Notes: generated by a model from the letters alone, not told the origin. 64,000 nucleotides of DNA from a virus (IMGVR_UViG_3300046534_001250:1-64000); one strand, 5' to 3'. Shown: positions 40,183-48,954, numbered from the stretch's first letter. Numbers and translations: made by a program.

Positions 40183-40469
40183 TGAATGAAAGATCACAGT
40201 ACGAAGAGCTAGGCAGAGCATTGGCTAATGGGCCGCTAACAGCAGACCTAGGCGATATTAAACTCCGGGCAACTGATGAGCCTTCAGTCGAGGTACAAGA
40301 TGGATCCCATGTGGTGGGGCAAAGGGTTATTGCTGGCGGCAAGACTTACGAAGTTACTGATATTGAAAACATTTACTATCAGTACTACAACGAAATAACA
40401 GATGAAACAGATGGGCTATCTGGCATAACCAGATACTATAGCCAAGTACTAACGATGAGAGAAGTATAA
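40182..40469 (+). CDS. hypothetical protein (95 aa)
   Basis: ATG at 40182 overlaps the ligase stop and has GGAGCAG upstream. It has an acidic middle and a Tyr-rich segment (IYYQYYNE-like). No family is recognised. Confidence 0.65.
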   Translation: MNERSQYEELGRALANGPLTADLGDIKLRATDEPSVEVQDGSHVVGQRVIAGGKTYEVTDIENIYYQYYNEITDETDGLSGITRYYSQVLTMREV

Positions 40470-41059
40470 TGACGAGAGTACACTTGTGTGTAGACCTAGA
40501 GACCCTAGCGATCTCAACCGATGCAGTAATCCTTGCTATCGGTATCACAGCTTGGAACGAAGGTGAGCAGGAGCCATTTGATGGCATCCACTTACGTATC
40601 GACCCTGAGCAACCGGGTAGACGTATCGACCCACAGACTTTAATTTGGTGGCTCAAGCAAGACCAGGCAGCTGTTGACGCAGCCTTTATTGATGGCAAAC
40701 AAGGTAACGCCGAACAAGCTTACAAGTATATCCAGGACTGGATTAAAGACATGAATGTTGTGGGAGTTTGGGCAAACGATCCAAGCTTTGACATTGCTAA
40801 ACTAAATGACTTCTTCGGCAAGCAAGCGTTTTACTTCCGAGCTACTCGATGCTGTCGTACAGCGCTATCTGCGTTAAAGACCATGGGCTTCAATAAAGAG
40901 CTTGATGCGCTCCCCCAGGGGCAGAAGCATCATGCCCTAGCAGATGCTGAATACAGCGCCTCGATCGTTAGACTATACATGGAAAAGGTATTGCGAATCC
41001 CAAACATTCCCCAGCCAGAACCAGCTCACCACAAAGCGTGGAGGGACTATGAAGTCTGA
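40469..41059 (+). CDS. DEDD-family 3'-5' exonuclease
   Basis: A 196-residue protein. CVDLETLAI at the N-terminus, VWANDPSFDIAKL in the middle and HHALADAEYSA near the C-terminus give the Exo I, II and III motifs of the DEDDh fold. The closest known group is the Rv2179c-like exoribonucleases of mycobacteria and phages. It might trim RNA or proofread for the DnaE polymerase; substrate cannot be told. It overlaps the preceding stop. Confidence 0.88.
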   Translation: MTRVHLCVDLETLAISTDAVILAIGITAWNEGEQEPFDGIHLRIDPEQPGRRIDPQTLIWWLKQDQAAVDAAFIDGKQGNAEQAYKYIQDWIKDMNVVGVWANDPSFDIAKLNDFFGKQAFYFRATRCCRTALSALKTMGFNKELDALPQGQKHHALADAEYSASIVRLYMEKVLRIPNIPQPEPAHHKAWRDYEV

Positions 41060-41219
41060 TAACTCTGACCCAGAAATCTACGTCGAACTAGACGAACACG
41101 AGAGCAAGCACTCATACTTTCAATTGACAGTGGGACCATGTCGATGGTCCGAGCTAGATGAAGTAACAATCGCGGTACTTAAAGCCTTGGGGTATTCGCT
41201 TGAAGGATCAAGAGACTAA
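41049..41219 (+). CDS. small hypothetical protein (56 aa)
   Basis: ATG at 41049 has GGAGGG upstream, inside the end of the exonuclease gene. The product is acidic. The long upstream extension in this frame has no ribosome site and is not used. Confidence 0.55.
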   Translation: MKSDNSDPEIYVELDEHESKHSYFQLTVGPCRWSELDEVTIAVLKALGYSLEGSRD

Positions 41220-41221
41220 CA

Positions 41222-41512
41222 ATGAGCGAAAAGGATATCTCGTCCAAAGTAATGCAGCTGCCTTGCGGGCCCAGCTCTTTCAGGGGATACAATTCCGATA
41301 TAACACACAGTTGCGAAGTGTTTGAAGAAGATTGGAAGGAAATGTTCATCGGAATGCTCTGCTCTTTTGACTGTCAAAAATACACTGTTATATCGCTAAC
41401 AGCCATTAGCGAAAGATACCCTCTCTATTTAATAGGGACAGCTAAGTCTCTCGATCTTGTCCAAGGGCGAACCTCATATATTATAATGCTAAGAGAAAAC
41501 AATGAATACTAA
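41222..41512 (+). CDS. hypothetical protein (96 aa)
   Basis: A small protein with several Cys residues (LPCGP, HSCEVF, CSFDCQ). No zinc motif is complete and no family is recognised. Confidence 0.6.
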   Translation: MSEKDISSKVMQLPCGPSSFRGYNSDITHSCEVFEEDWKEMFIGMLCSFDCQKYTVISLTAISERYPLYLIGTAKSLDLVQGRTSYIIMLRENNEY

Positions 41513-41693
41513 AGAATTAATCGCATACCTGCAGGGTATGGTTACAGACCTTCGTACGGAGCGTGTGACAGAGTCAAGCGAAATGTACGAAGCAGGCGTG
41601 GCTTCAGGTAGAAACTTCGAAGCCAGAGAAATTGCAAACGACATCGAGCATATGCTCAGTTTACACCACGATGTAAAACGAGAGGAATGGTAA
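41502..41693 (+). CDS. hypothetical protein (63 aa)
   Basis: A helical, charged protein. Start and stop overlap the neighbouring genes. No family is recognised. Confidence 0.6.
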   Translation: MNTKELIAYLQGMVTDLRTERVTESSEMYEAGVASGRNFEAREIANDIEHMLSLHHDVKREEW

Positions 41694-42070
41694 TGGAAAC
41701 CGTACAAGAAGTAGAAACAATCACAACCGAAAAGCTTCAAGCATGTATTGATTCGATGCAGCGACGAAATGGTATTGAGCAGTACGTCCAGGTGACGATC
41801 GAACCGACACCAGATAGCCACCCAATCCACAAGATTAAGGTCGCTATCACTATCCCTGCTTTTGAACAGGGTGCTGAACCCATTAAGGTCAGCAACTCAA
41901 CGTTTGTTCTGTACAAGACACGGATGCAAACTGTGAGGAACACAATCGAGCACGCTTACAAGAGCGCAGTTCATCAGCTCACAAGCAATCTGGACTTTCC
42001 AATCGAATCTAATACCAGCATTAAATACCACATCGGTTACACAACAAACCCAGTGCATAATGGACAATAG
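41693..42070 (+). CDS. hypothetical protein (125 aa)
   Basis: ATG at 41693, six bases after an alternative ATG, has the better spaced GAGGAA. The product has acidic helices followed by a beta-rich VTIEPTP and KVAITIPAF part. No family is recognised. Confidence 0.6.
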   Translation: METVQEVETITTEKLQACIDSMQRRNGIEQYVQVTIEPTPDSHPIHKIKVAITIPAFEQGAEPIKVSNSTFVLYKTRMQTVRNTIEHAYKSAVHQLTSNLDFPIESNTSIKYHIGYTTNPVHNGQ

Positions 42071-42302
42071 ATATTACATCACTATTGTCAAAACTAGGGG
42101 TGGAGATACCTACACCATCCTGTGGAGAGGCTACCCCGATGACAAACTGCTTCATCATTGGCTGTGGAATAATATTCCAGGTGCGTTCTACAACGACACC
42201 TTTTATGGCACTTGGGAAACCGCAAAAGCAGAGGCTGTGTGGGAAGACACAATTTACCCAGCCGGCACATACCCACCACCCGGCATCAACTGGGATATAT
42301 AA
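42060..42302 (+). CDS. hypothetical Trp/Tyr-rich protein (80 aa)
   Basis: The product is rich in Trp and Tyr (ILWRGYPDD, HHWLWNN, GTWETAKAEAVWED) and starts with a short ITIVKTRGGDTYT strand pair. No family is recognised. Confidence 0.6.
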   Translation: MDNRYYITIVKTRGGDTYTILWRGYPDDKLLHHWLWNNIPGAFYNDTFYGTWETAKAEAVWEDTIYPAGTYPPPGINWDI

Positions 42303-42316
42303 CCCCCGAGAGAATA

Positions 42317-42538
42317 ATGAATAAAGAAGCAGACGTTATTTACGTTGAAGACCTTCTTGAATCAGACGACCCTGTCGACCAAATAGAAGGTAAGATTATG
42401 CTTGCGCTCATGGAACGCTTAGGCCTTGATGAGATTGATCCAAGTCGGCTGGACGTAAAGCATACTGAGACATCATACCCAGAAGGTAATCTTCTAGTAG
42501 AAACCAAAATCGAATATAAAGAGAGAAAAAATGAATAG
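42317..42538 (+). CDS. acidic hypothetical protein (73 aa)
   Basis: ATG at 42317 has GAGAGAATA upstream. The product is acidic and helical. It overlaps thyX by eight bases. Confidence 0.6.
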   Translation: MNKEADVIYVEDLLESDDPVDQIEGKIMLALMERLGLDEIDPSRLDVKHTETSYPEGNLLVETKIEYKERKNE

Positions 42539-43607
42539 AGAGGAACTACTCGCCAAACATGGTGAGCTTAGAAAGATTGGAACTGATGGTCATGTGCGAC
42601 TAGTAGATGTGATGGGCGATGATGCAGCAATTGTCCAGGCAGCACGAGTCAGTTACGGCAAAGGAACGAAGACAATCAATGAAGACCGGGGACTCATCCG
42701 GTACTTGATGCGTCATCGACACACCACGCCTATGGAAATGTGTGAGATTAAACTCCACATTAAGATGCCTATGGACAGTCATCGACAGCAAATTCGTCAC
42801 CGAACTTTCAGCGTAAATGAATATAGTACGCGTTACAGCGAAGCTATGGACTGCAGAGAGGTTACACCAGTAGAAGGGTGGAGGCTCCAGAGCCGAAACA
42901 ACAAGCAGGGATCCGCAGGGTTCATGATTGATGCTGACGAAGCGCACCTTGAGGGCAACATGCTCTCTGGTGTAGAGGTCGCAGATAGGCTATCAGCCCG
43001 AGAGCTAGAACTACATGAGCTATCTAATGCCGTGTACCAAGAGCGTCTAGCTGCTGGTGTTGCTCGTGAACAAGCTCGTAAGGATTTGCCGCTTAGTACT
43101 TATACAGAGTACTACTGGAAGGGCAACCTCCATAACTTGTTCCATTACCTAAGTCTACGTATGCACTCTCACGCTCAAAAAGAGATTAGAGAATTTGCGG
43201 AAGCTATCTATGATATAGTACAAGACTGGGTACCTATTGCAGTCGAAGCGTTTAAGGACTATCGTCTTGAAGCCAGTGGTTTCAGTGGTCCTGAATTGCG
43301 GATCCTAAAGACTCTGTTATCAACCAACCATGGCGAACTTATCCAACACGTTGACTACGACTACCCAGAGGGCGATGACGAGTTTGAACAGTTTTATGCC
43401 GAAGTGGCTTTTACAACTGGGCTCAAGACTGGACTAGCAAAAGAAGGCTGGTATCTTTTTTCTGCTAAAGACGGGAAGGCAGAGCTTCGCAGGCCCAGAA
43501 CCGTACACGACTTAACACAAGATGAACGTATTGGGTTCATGGAAGATGAAGGAGTAAGTAATGCAAGAGAACGAAGAGAATTCTGGGTTAAGCTCGGAGT
43601 TGTGTAA
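42531..43607 (+). CDS. thyX: flavin-dependent thymidylate synthase ThyX
   Basis: A 358-residue protein with the ThyX signature RHRTFSVNEYSTRY beginning near Arg89, preceded by RHRHTTPMEM and followed by a YTEYYWKGNLHNLFHYLSLR region with the dUMP-binding residues. ThyX methylates dUMP using methylene-tetrahydrofolate and FAD. The usual length is about 220-260 residues. Here a C-terminal extension of roughly 90 acidic residues is added, with no recognised domain. The phage can therefore supply its own dTMP. Confidence 0.93.
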   Translation: MNREELLAKHGELRKIGTDGHVRLVDVMGDDAAIVQAARVSYGKGTKTINEDRGLIRYLMRHRHTTPMEMCEIKLHIKMPMDSHRQQIRHRTFSVNEYSTRYSEAMDCREVTPVEGWRLQSRNNKQGSAGFMIDADEAHLEGNMLSGVEVADRLSARELELHELSNAVYQERLAAGVAREQARKDLPLSTYTEYYWKGNLHNLFHYLSLRMHSHAQKEIREFAEAIYDIVQDWVPIAVEAFKDYRLEASGFSGPELRILKTLLSTNHGELIQHVDYDYPEGDDEFEQFYAEVAFTTGLKTGLAKEGWYLFSAKDGKAELRRPRTVHDLTQDERIGFMEDEGVSNARERREFWVKLGVV

Positions 43608-43776
43608 GTGTTGTAGCTTAGGCTTCATCGACGCATTCGAAGATAAGGACTTTCGATATTACAACTGTGCTCGTGGCTACATAACCAAGATGCCATTGCG
43701 GCAAAAGTGTGAAGGCTGTACCTGCGAAGGAGTTGTTAAACCATTCTGCGATAAGCCAGTTCCGACGGTAGAATAG
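43561..43776 (+). CDS. Cys-rich small protein (71 aa)
   Basis: AAGGAG precedes ATG inside the end of thyX, in another frame. Seven Cys residues (CKCC, NCARG, CEGCTCEG, FCD) suggest zinc binding. No family is recognised. Confidence 0.6.
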   Translation: MQENEENSGLSSELCKCCSLGFIDAFEDKDFRYYNCARGYITKMPLRQKCEGCTCEGVVKPFCDKPVPTVE

Positions 43777-43777
43777 C

Positions 43778-44107
43778 ATGCTAGACAAAGCCTTAGCCCT
43801 CCCACTTACGGAGGGCTATTCTTTTTTAAAGACAGCCAGTTGCAAGATAACTAAATTCGCTTTCAGAGAAGACCTATCCAATAGCGATATCGCCTTTGGG
43901 TCTTTCAAAGCAAGAAGCTCGCCAGGTCACCACCCGACAAAGCTGGTGCTAACTTTTGAGAACAGGCTTGATAGGTACACTGTTACGTTCTCAAAGATAT
44001 CGATATATTCAGTATTCAGAAAAAGCCACTTACAACCTGCAGAATTTAGTTTTAAAAGCCCACCCCCAACGATAGAACACCACAGCTACAGGAAGAAAGA
44101 TGACTAA
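43778..44107 (+). CDS. hypothetical protein whose 5' end overlaps a terminator (109 aa)
   Basis: The only ATG is at 43778 and has no clear ribosome site. A perfect 9-bp terminator hairpin covers codons 6-14. The rest has beta-strand alternation with a basic C-terminus. Messages from upstream would mostly end inside it, so it may need read-through, its own internal start, or may be poorly expressed. Confidence 0.45.
   Translation: MLDKALALPLTEGYSFLKTASCKITKFAFREDLSNSDIAFGSFKARSSPGHHPTKLVLTFENRLDRYTVTFSKISIYSVFRKSHLQPAEFSFKSPPPTIEHHSYRKKDD
43794..43827 (+). terminator. strong rho-independent terminator
   Basis: TAGCCCTCC and GGAGGGCTA form a perfect 9-bp stem around a 7-base loop, followed by TTCTTTTTT. 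It ends the thyX gene run although a reading frame spans it. Confidence 0.88.
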
Positions 44108-44456
44108 CACACAAGGCGGTAGAGCCTACCCAAAATATGTAAAAAAGACCTGGGGTAGTGAACGACATTACAAAAACGACGAGCAGTACTGCATGAAGCT
44201 TTTACACATTGAAGATAGAGGAAGCACTTCAATGCACTTCCATCGAGATAAGCATGAGACACTTCTGGTTGTTAGCGGGTTACTTACTTTGACTATCACT
44301 CATGACAATTGCAAGTACGTGCATATCTTAAAGCCAGGAGATGCCTGGGATATGGTTCCAGGCATGATACACACACTCGAAGCTAAGGCTGGTCCCGTCA
44401 ATATTGTCGAGGCTAGCACCTTCGATCATCCATCAGATACAGTGAGAACCAAATGA
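44100..44456 (+). CDS. cupin-domain protein (mannose-6-phosphate isomerase-like)
   Basis: A 118-residue single cupin. KTWGSERHY at the N-terminus, STSMHFHRDKHETLLVVSG with metal-binding His and Glu, and LKPGDAWDMVPGMIHTLEA with the second His cover both cupin motifs. It resembles the C-terminal domain of mannose-6-phosphate isomerase/GDP-mannose pyrophosphorylase. It might isomerise or epimerise a sugar phosphate in the same pathway as the HldE-like genes, but the substrate is not known. Confidence 0.8.
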   Translation: MTNTQGGRAYPKYVKKTWGSERHYKNDEQYCMKLLHIEDRGSTSMHFHRDKHETLLVVSGLLTLTITHDNCKYVHILKPGDAWDMVPGMIHTLEAKAGPVNIVEASTFDHPSDTVRTK

Positions 44457-44752
44457 AAGATAAGAACTATATTTGGGGCGTTTGGGCCCGGTCTAACAAG
44501 ACTTTTTACTACATGAACACAGGCGTACACTCTGTTAATAACCCAGTAGAAAGAGTATTGAATACTCTTATTGCAAGGGAAGTTATAGAGATGAAGCCTG
44601 GGCGGCAAGCCTTACATTCAGAACCATACAAGCTCTATACGCTTGCGCAGGCTGAGGAAAAGAAGTTCGAAATCGAAGTAATCCATCACAATAAGCTAGC
44701 CCAAGACTATGCCTCTACAAAAGAGAAGGCTAAATTGAGCGGATGGTCCTAA
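44453..44752 (+). CDS. hypothetical protein (99 aa)
   Basis: A mixed, basic protein, overlapping both neighbours. No family is recognised. Confidence 0.6.
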   Translation: MKDKNYIWGVWARSNKTFYYMNTGVHSVNNPVERVLNTLIAREVIEMKPGRQALHSEPYKLYTLAQAEEKKFEIEVIHHNKLAQDYASTKEKAKLSGWS

Positions 44753-45615
44753 TGCAACTAAACCGAGAGTTGATAGCAGGGGCAGTCGTTGCCGTACTGG
44801 CATTTACTCTCAGTTGGGGTATCCAAAGCCAGCTTGCGCAGGCTAGAGAGTCTGCTATTAGGGCTAGTTACTTAGCTCAAATTGGGGACGTGCAGGCGGA
44901 CATGGAAGTGGTACGTATTGACGAAGTCTCTTCAATAGAAGAGATCTTGGCAGAATCATTTTCCGAACGGCAGGACCTGCTAGACAGGATCGTCACCCTG
45001 AATGAAGATATTGAAGGCTTGAGGTTTGTAGCATCAACAAGAGGCTCACTTTTAGGAAGTGAGCCAGAACCTATAATCATCAGACGCAATGAATTGCCAC
45101 CAGAACACGTTTACGAGACTGGCGGGCTAACGATTGCAGAGTTCAAGGTAGAAGACCTTGGAGACACAGTTAGTTATTCGTTTCCAACCTACGACTTAGA
45201 AGTAGAGGCTTCCTTTGTGATAGGGGAGTCGAAAGCTTCCGTAGATGTTGTGGCTTGGACTAGCTTTGATCCAGAAACAAGAGTAAGGATTGCTCAAGAC
45301 AGCCAGGTCTTTGACTTGACTAAAGAGCATAAGGTGTTAACTCCTCAAATTGGTCTAGGTATTACAACGGGGTATCCCAGCGTGGCACCAAGCGGCAGTC
45401 TATGGTTTTCAACTATCCATCCGAACCCAAGTTTAGACTTAGCAGTGCTTAGATTCAGTGGCAATGCTGAAGCCTTAGCAATAGGTATCGACCCAATATC
45501 CTACAATGTAGGAAAGCCATTGCCTGTATTGACCAACTTGTGGATAGCTCCAGGGGTATCACTGGATACATTAGGCCGTATAAACGGCAACATAACAATA
45601 GGAGCTAAGCTATGA
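44752..45615 (+). CDS. membrane-anchored protein with coiled coil and beta-domain (287 aa)
   Basis: ATG at 44752 overlaps the previous stop. A membrane or signal helix lies at residues 8-25 (AGAVVAVLAFTLSWG), followed by a coiled coil to about residue 100 and a beta-rich C-terminal domain. That domain ends with GITTGYPSVAPSGS, LDLAVLRFSGN and GRINGNITIGAKL. The topology suggests an envelope-associated protein with an outer-face domain. No family is recognised. Confidence 0.65.
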   Translation: MQLNRELIAGAVVAVLAFTLSWGIQSQLAQARESAIRASYLAQIGDVQADMEVVRIDEVSSIEEILAESFSERQDLLDRIVTLNEDIEGLRFVASTRGSLLGSEPEPIIIRRNELPPEHVYETGGLTIAEFKVEDLGDTVSYSFPTYDLEVEASFVIGESKASVDVVAWTSFDPETRVRIAQDSQVFDLTKEHKVLTPQIGLGITTGYPSVAPSGSLWFSTIHPNPSLDLAVLRFSGNAEALAIGIDPISYNVGKPLPVLTNLWIAPGVSLDTLGRINGNITIGAKL

Positions 45616-45800
45616 GCTACAGAACATACGACTATGTATGCAAAAACTTTGAATGCGAAAACCTTGATAAAGTTGACGAGCGTATGATTGAGTACGAAGA
45701 ACGAGACAGTGCAGAGTGTGAAAACTGTGGAGACACGATGAAGCGATTGCCTGCTGGTATACGTACTACTCATCATTCCTGGAGTACCTGGAGAATATAA
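45612..45800 (+). CDS. FmdB-like zinc-ribbon protein (62 aa)
   Basis: YDYVCKNFECEN and later AECENCGDTMKRL place two Cys pairs as in FmdB-type zinc ribbons, which begin with a Y-x-Y-x-C pattern. Such proteins are small and of unknown regulatory role. It overlaps the neighbours by one and four bases. Confidence 0.7.
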   Translation: MSYRTYDYVCKNFECENLDKVDERMIEYEERDSAECENCGDTMKRLPAGIRTTHHSWSTWRI

Positions 45801-46540
45801 TGAGTACAGCTGGAAAGCTGATCACAGGCCAAGACTTACGAGCTTTCGCACATTGCTCTAGATTCTATGATTTCGGAGGTTCGCTCACAGAGTACGAGCC
45901 TCCGCAACTTATTAACAAGACCGCTTTTGAATTAATGACGTCTGCTGCCATACGACATCCGATAAGCAATTACTTGGGAGCGGTAGTCAAAGCCATCCCG
46001 AGAGCAGTAAAGACTCTAGGGTTAAGAAAGAATCACCTAGGAGGCCAGGTGGATGCGTGGGAGAATGAAGCCCTAAGGTTCGTCCCTGCGATTTTTGAAA
46101 CCCTATCTCCGCTGAGATACTTCCCAATCTCTGGGCCAATGCCTTGGCGTGTGCAAATATCTAGAACACCAGTTGAGGTGACTGCAAATGCCATCTATAG
46201 AACCAGGGCCAACCAGACTTTACACGTAATACATTTCAGTCCCTACAAGACAACACAAGATCAGCTAAACGATCCTGTTGCGAACATCTTGCTTCATTCG
46301 ACAAAAGAGTTGGTCAAAGAAGACTACCAAAGGCCTCGCGTAATGGTCCACGTTTTTGGGAGATCGGGTCTGGGACAGATGACATACAACTCTATCGAAT
46401 CAAAAACTGCTGACGAAGGGTATACAAACCGACTGACATCTATGGTTAGGGCGATGGAAGTTGGGTATTCATATCCAGCAACTCCGTGCCCCAATTCTTT
46501 ATGTCCATTTCGCAAGCAGTGTTTACCGAGGATATACTAA
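45800..46540 (+). CDS. possible Cas4-like nuclease with C-terminal Cys cluster (246 aa)
   Basis: An early AHCSRFYDF Cys and a C-terminal CPNSLCPFRKQC cluster give the four Cys of Cas4/RecB-type iron-sulfur nucleases. The PD-(D/E)XK residues in the middle are not obvious, so catalytic function is uncertain and it may be a degraded or structural relative. The 354-residue nuclease at 32046 has a similar cysteine layout. Confidence 0.55.
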   Translation: MSTAGKLITGQDLRAFAHCSRFYDFGGSLTEYEPPQLINKTAFELMTSAAIRHPISNYLGAVVKAIPRAVKTLGLRKNHLGGQVDAWENEALRFVPAIFETLSPLRYFPISGPMPWRVQISRTPVEVTANAIYRTRANQTLHVIHFSPYKTTQDQLNDPVANILLHSTKELVKEDYQRPRVMVHVFGRSGLGQMTYNSIESKTADEGYTNRLTSMVRAMEVGYSYPATPCPNSLCPFRKQCLPRIY

Positions 46541-46851
46541 TGCACGATATAAAAATCATTAATGACGTCCAGCAGCCTATGCCAGAAATACTGGAGAACG
46601 GCCCATGGATTCATCATGCGACTTTAAAAGGCAGTCGAGGTCAAGAATACATTGTGTTCAGACAGGCTGCTACCAACAAGCTATACATTGAACGCGTAGA
46701 CAATAGCGTGACATGGACTCTAGTCAAGATTAAGGACGAATCAGAATGGGCAGAAGTTGCTCAATTTTGCGCAGACGCAGGCTTATTACAGATTGATAGC
46801 GATGTCAAGGCCTCTAAATCACTAGTGGAGCTAATGGATAATGGCAGTTAA
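46540..46851 (+). CDS. hypothetical protein (103 aa)
   Basis: ATG at 46540 has GAGGATATA upstream and overlaps the preceding stop. Beta-strands (EYIVFRQAATNKLYIER) are followed by an acidic helical part. No family is recognised. Confidence 0.65.
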   Translation: MHDIKIINDVQQPMPEILENGPWIHHATLKGSRGQEYIVFRQAATNKLYIERVDNSVTWTLVKIKDESEWAEVAQFCADAGLLQIDSDVKASKSLVELMDNGS

Positions 46852-47254
46852 AAGTAGATGGACGAATCAGTTCAAAACGTTAGATCACAATTCAAAGTTC
46901 CACAATGAAGCAAAACACGTTTTTGCAACAGACTCTTTTTTCAAAGGGCTCTCTTGTTATCAAGAAGTACCAGTCGTAGACTTGTGTCCAGGATACCACT
47001 CAAATGCACATCGTTTTGATTGGTATATAGAAGAGCTAAATGCCATTATCGAAATGCATGGGAGGCAGCATTACGTAGCAGTAAACTACGGTAACGCCTC
47101 TTACGAAGAGGCGCAAAAGGCTTTTAAAGAAATGCAAAACCGAGACAGCGCAAAGAAGCAAGCCGCTCTTGAAGCGGGCTTCACATATACAGAAATCCCA
47201 TACACATACTACAATAAGCTTGATGCTGAAACGCTCAAGAATCTTATTCTATAG
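46841..47254 (+). CDS. VSR-like PD-(D/E)XK endonuclease (137 aa)
   Basis: The core reads HRFDWYIEELNAIIEMHGRQHY, then RDSAKKQAALEAGFTYTEIPY. The Asp, the Glu with E-x-H-G-x-Q-H, and the RD-x2-K tail followed by a final beta-strand match VSR and DUF559-type nucleases, which cut DNA at mismatches or act as homing endonucleases. Its location gives no insertion signature, so role is open. Confidence 0.65.
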   Translation: MAVKSRWTNQFKTLDHNSKFHNEAKHVFATDSFFKGLSCYQEVPVVDLCPGYHSNAHRFDWYIEELNAIIEMHGRQHYVAVNYGNASYEEAQKAFKEMQNRDSAKKQAALEAGFTYTEIPYTYYNKLDAETLKNLIL

Positions 47255-47263
47255 GAGTACAAC

Positions 47264-47929
47264 ATGACAGAAGATGAAACCGTAGTCGAAGAGCCAGTTG
47301 AAGAGGAAGGCGTTGAAGGCTTTGATCTCGCAACCTTAATAGGCGGAAGCTCACAAGAAGTATGGAGACCAGACACGGTTGCTTTCTTTGGCTCAGCCAA
47401 TAGGAGTATCTTGATGTCAGGAGAGGTAGACCAGTCAATGGCAGACGCCATGATCGGGCAACTCCTTCAGCTAGACGAAGAATCTAACGACCCAATCGTA
47501 GTCTATATCAATACTCCAGGTGGAGAATTAGATAACGCACTTGCTATCTACGATACGATGCAGACTGTCGCTAGTCCAATCTTTACGATTGCAGTCGGAT
47601 CATGCATGAGCGCAGGGCTATTGCTCCTTCAAGGTGGAGACGTAAGATCGTCTATGCCGAGAACAAGGCTCATGTATCATGAGCCAATGGCTGGTGCCAA
47701 CGCCTTCAATAGCGAAGGTGCTGATGCTTTCGCAGCAAACTACGCTTGGGCCAAGCAGCAAATGAAAGAGATCCTGACAGAAGGAACGAACATCACCGAG
47801 AAAGTGTGGAAAGACACTTTCGCAGGGAAGACTGCAATGTTCCTTTCGGCTCAAGAAGCTCTTGAGCTAGATCTATTAGATGTCATTATGACGTACGCCG
47901 ATAAGGCAGTATTGCCAGATGGCAAGTAG
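47264..47929 (+). CDS. clpP: ClpP-like serine protease
   Basis: A 221-residue protein. VGSCMSAGLLLL with Ser116 and RLMYHEPMAG with His139 reproduce the ClpP catalytic Ser and His; YINTPGGEL and an Asp near residue 190 complete the site. The N-terminal 40 residues are acidic and extended. ClpP normally forms rings fed by a Clp ATPase. No ClpA/X is seen here, so it may pair with a host ATPase or the protease-less Lon-like ATPase at 2143; or it may mature virion proteins. AGGAG precedes ATG. Confidence 0.9.
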   Translation: MTEDETVVEEPVEEEGVEGFDLATLIGGSSQEVWRPDTVAFFGSANRSILMSGEVDQSMADAMIGQLLQLDEESNDPIVVYINTPGGELDNALAIYDTMQTVASPIFTIAVGSCMSAGLLLLQGGDVRSSMPRTRLMYHEPMAGANAFNSEGADAFAANYAWAKQQMKEILTEGTNITEKVWKDTFAGKTAMFLSAQEALELDLLDVIMTYADKAVLPDGK

Positions 47930-48269
47930 AGGCCGAGGCGCCCGACAAAAAGGATTCAACTTTGAGCGTGCTGTAGCCAAGCTTCTAACAGGCTTAACAG
48001 GTTTTGAATGGAAGCGTGGGCTAGGGCAAACTCGTGGCGGTGGAGCAGAGCACGCAGACGTTATTTCAGAACACATGGAAGATATTCATGTAGAATGTAA
48101 GCGTCACAAATCAGTATCAATTAAAAAAGCTATGGAACAAGCAGTCGGAGACCGTGATCCAGGAGATTTAGCAGTTGTAATCACTAAGGATGATCGTAAA
48201 GACATCTTAGTGACTATGCTCTGGGACGACTGGGCACTAATGTTCGACGTTTACACGGCCAACAGGTAG
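47919..48269 (+). CDS. Holliday-junction-resolvase-like PD-(D/E)XK nuclease (116 aa)
   Basis: A basic N-terminus (RGRGARQKGFNFERAVAKLL) leads to GLGQTRGGGAEHADVISEH and IHVECKRHKSV, the Glu/Asp and E-x-K of phage resolvase-type nucleases. A helix and terminal strands follow. It overlaps the clpP stop. It is the best candidate for a classic junction resolvase in the window. Confidence 0.7.
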   Translation: MASRGRGARQKGFNFERAVAKLLTGLTGFEWKRGLGQTRGGGAEHADVISEHMEDIHVECKRHKSVSIKKAMEQAVGDRDPGDLAVVITKDDRKDILVTMLWDDWALMFDVYTANR

Positions 48270-48273
48270 TACA

Positions 48274-48954
48274 ATGTACAGGTTTTTAAACGTCGATACA
48301 CGACCAATGCCACTAAGTATTTCTTCTAGAAGTTTTGCGGCCAGATGGCGTAAAGACTGGCAAAATAAAGCCTGTACAGAAGGACTACTATCTATTATGG
48401 AACCGTTCTTTAAGCAGTGGGAACACATGCTTACTGATCCAGGCTCCGAAAAAGACATCAATTTTATATCTCTATGCCACTTGCTTGAATCACAAGGAGT
48501 GAATCCAACTGCCGCTATGGAAGAGTGGATTCACTACGCAGATAATACGACCTCTATCCGAGAGGAGCTGGTCATGTTGTTTCTTACTCAAATGAGCAAG
48601 ATGCGATATTATCCTACCAAAGCGTCTTCTCGCATGGTAGAATATGTGCTAGCTCGTGATTTCAAGCAAAGACTTTGTAAGGAAATCCTAAAAGCAAGCA
48701 GGCACCCTATTGACATGCCGGTCAAGGAAGTTATATTCACAAGTATTCCTACTCCTTCGTTGGAAAAGGATATTCTGCTTATCAAACATTTAGGTTTGAC
48801 AGACTGGCAATGGTATTTATTAGAGCTACTCCGCCAAGGCAAAAGCAGTTTAGAGATAGCTAAAATTACACACATCCCTAGAGAAACATTCTACTACGAG
48901 GAACGCGAAATATGGCAGAGACTAAGGCAGATTTGGCTGATAGCAGAACATTAA
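48274..48954 (+). CDS. sigma-factor-like protein with region 4-type helix-turn-helix (226 aa)
   Basis: The last 55 residues (LTDWQWYLLELLRQGKSS, EIAKITHIPRETFYYEERE) form a helix-turn-helix like sigma70 region 4 or related phage late regulators. The first 170 residues are helical and lack clear regions 2 and 3. A role in directing late transcription, for example of the reverse-strand virion genes that start beyond this point, is inference. It overlaps the next gene. Confidence 0.5.
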   Translation: MYRFLNVDTRPMPLSISSRSFAARWRKDWQNKACTEGLLSIMEPFFKQWEHMLTDPGSEKDINFISLCHLLESQGVNPTAAMEEWIHYADNTTSIREELVMLFLTQMSKMRYYPTKASSRMVEYVLARDFKQRLCKEILKASRHPIDMPVKEVIFTSIPTPSLEKDILLIKHLGLTDWQWYLLELLRQGKSSLEIAKITHIPRETFYYEEREIWQRLRQIWLIAEH

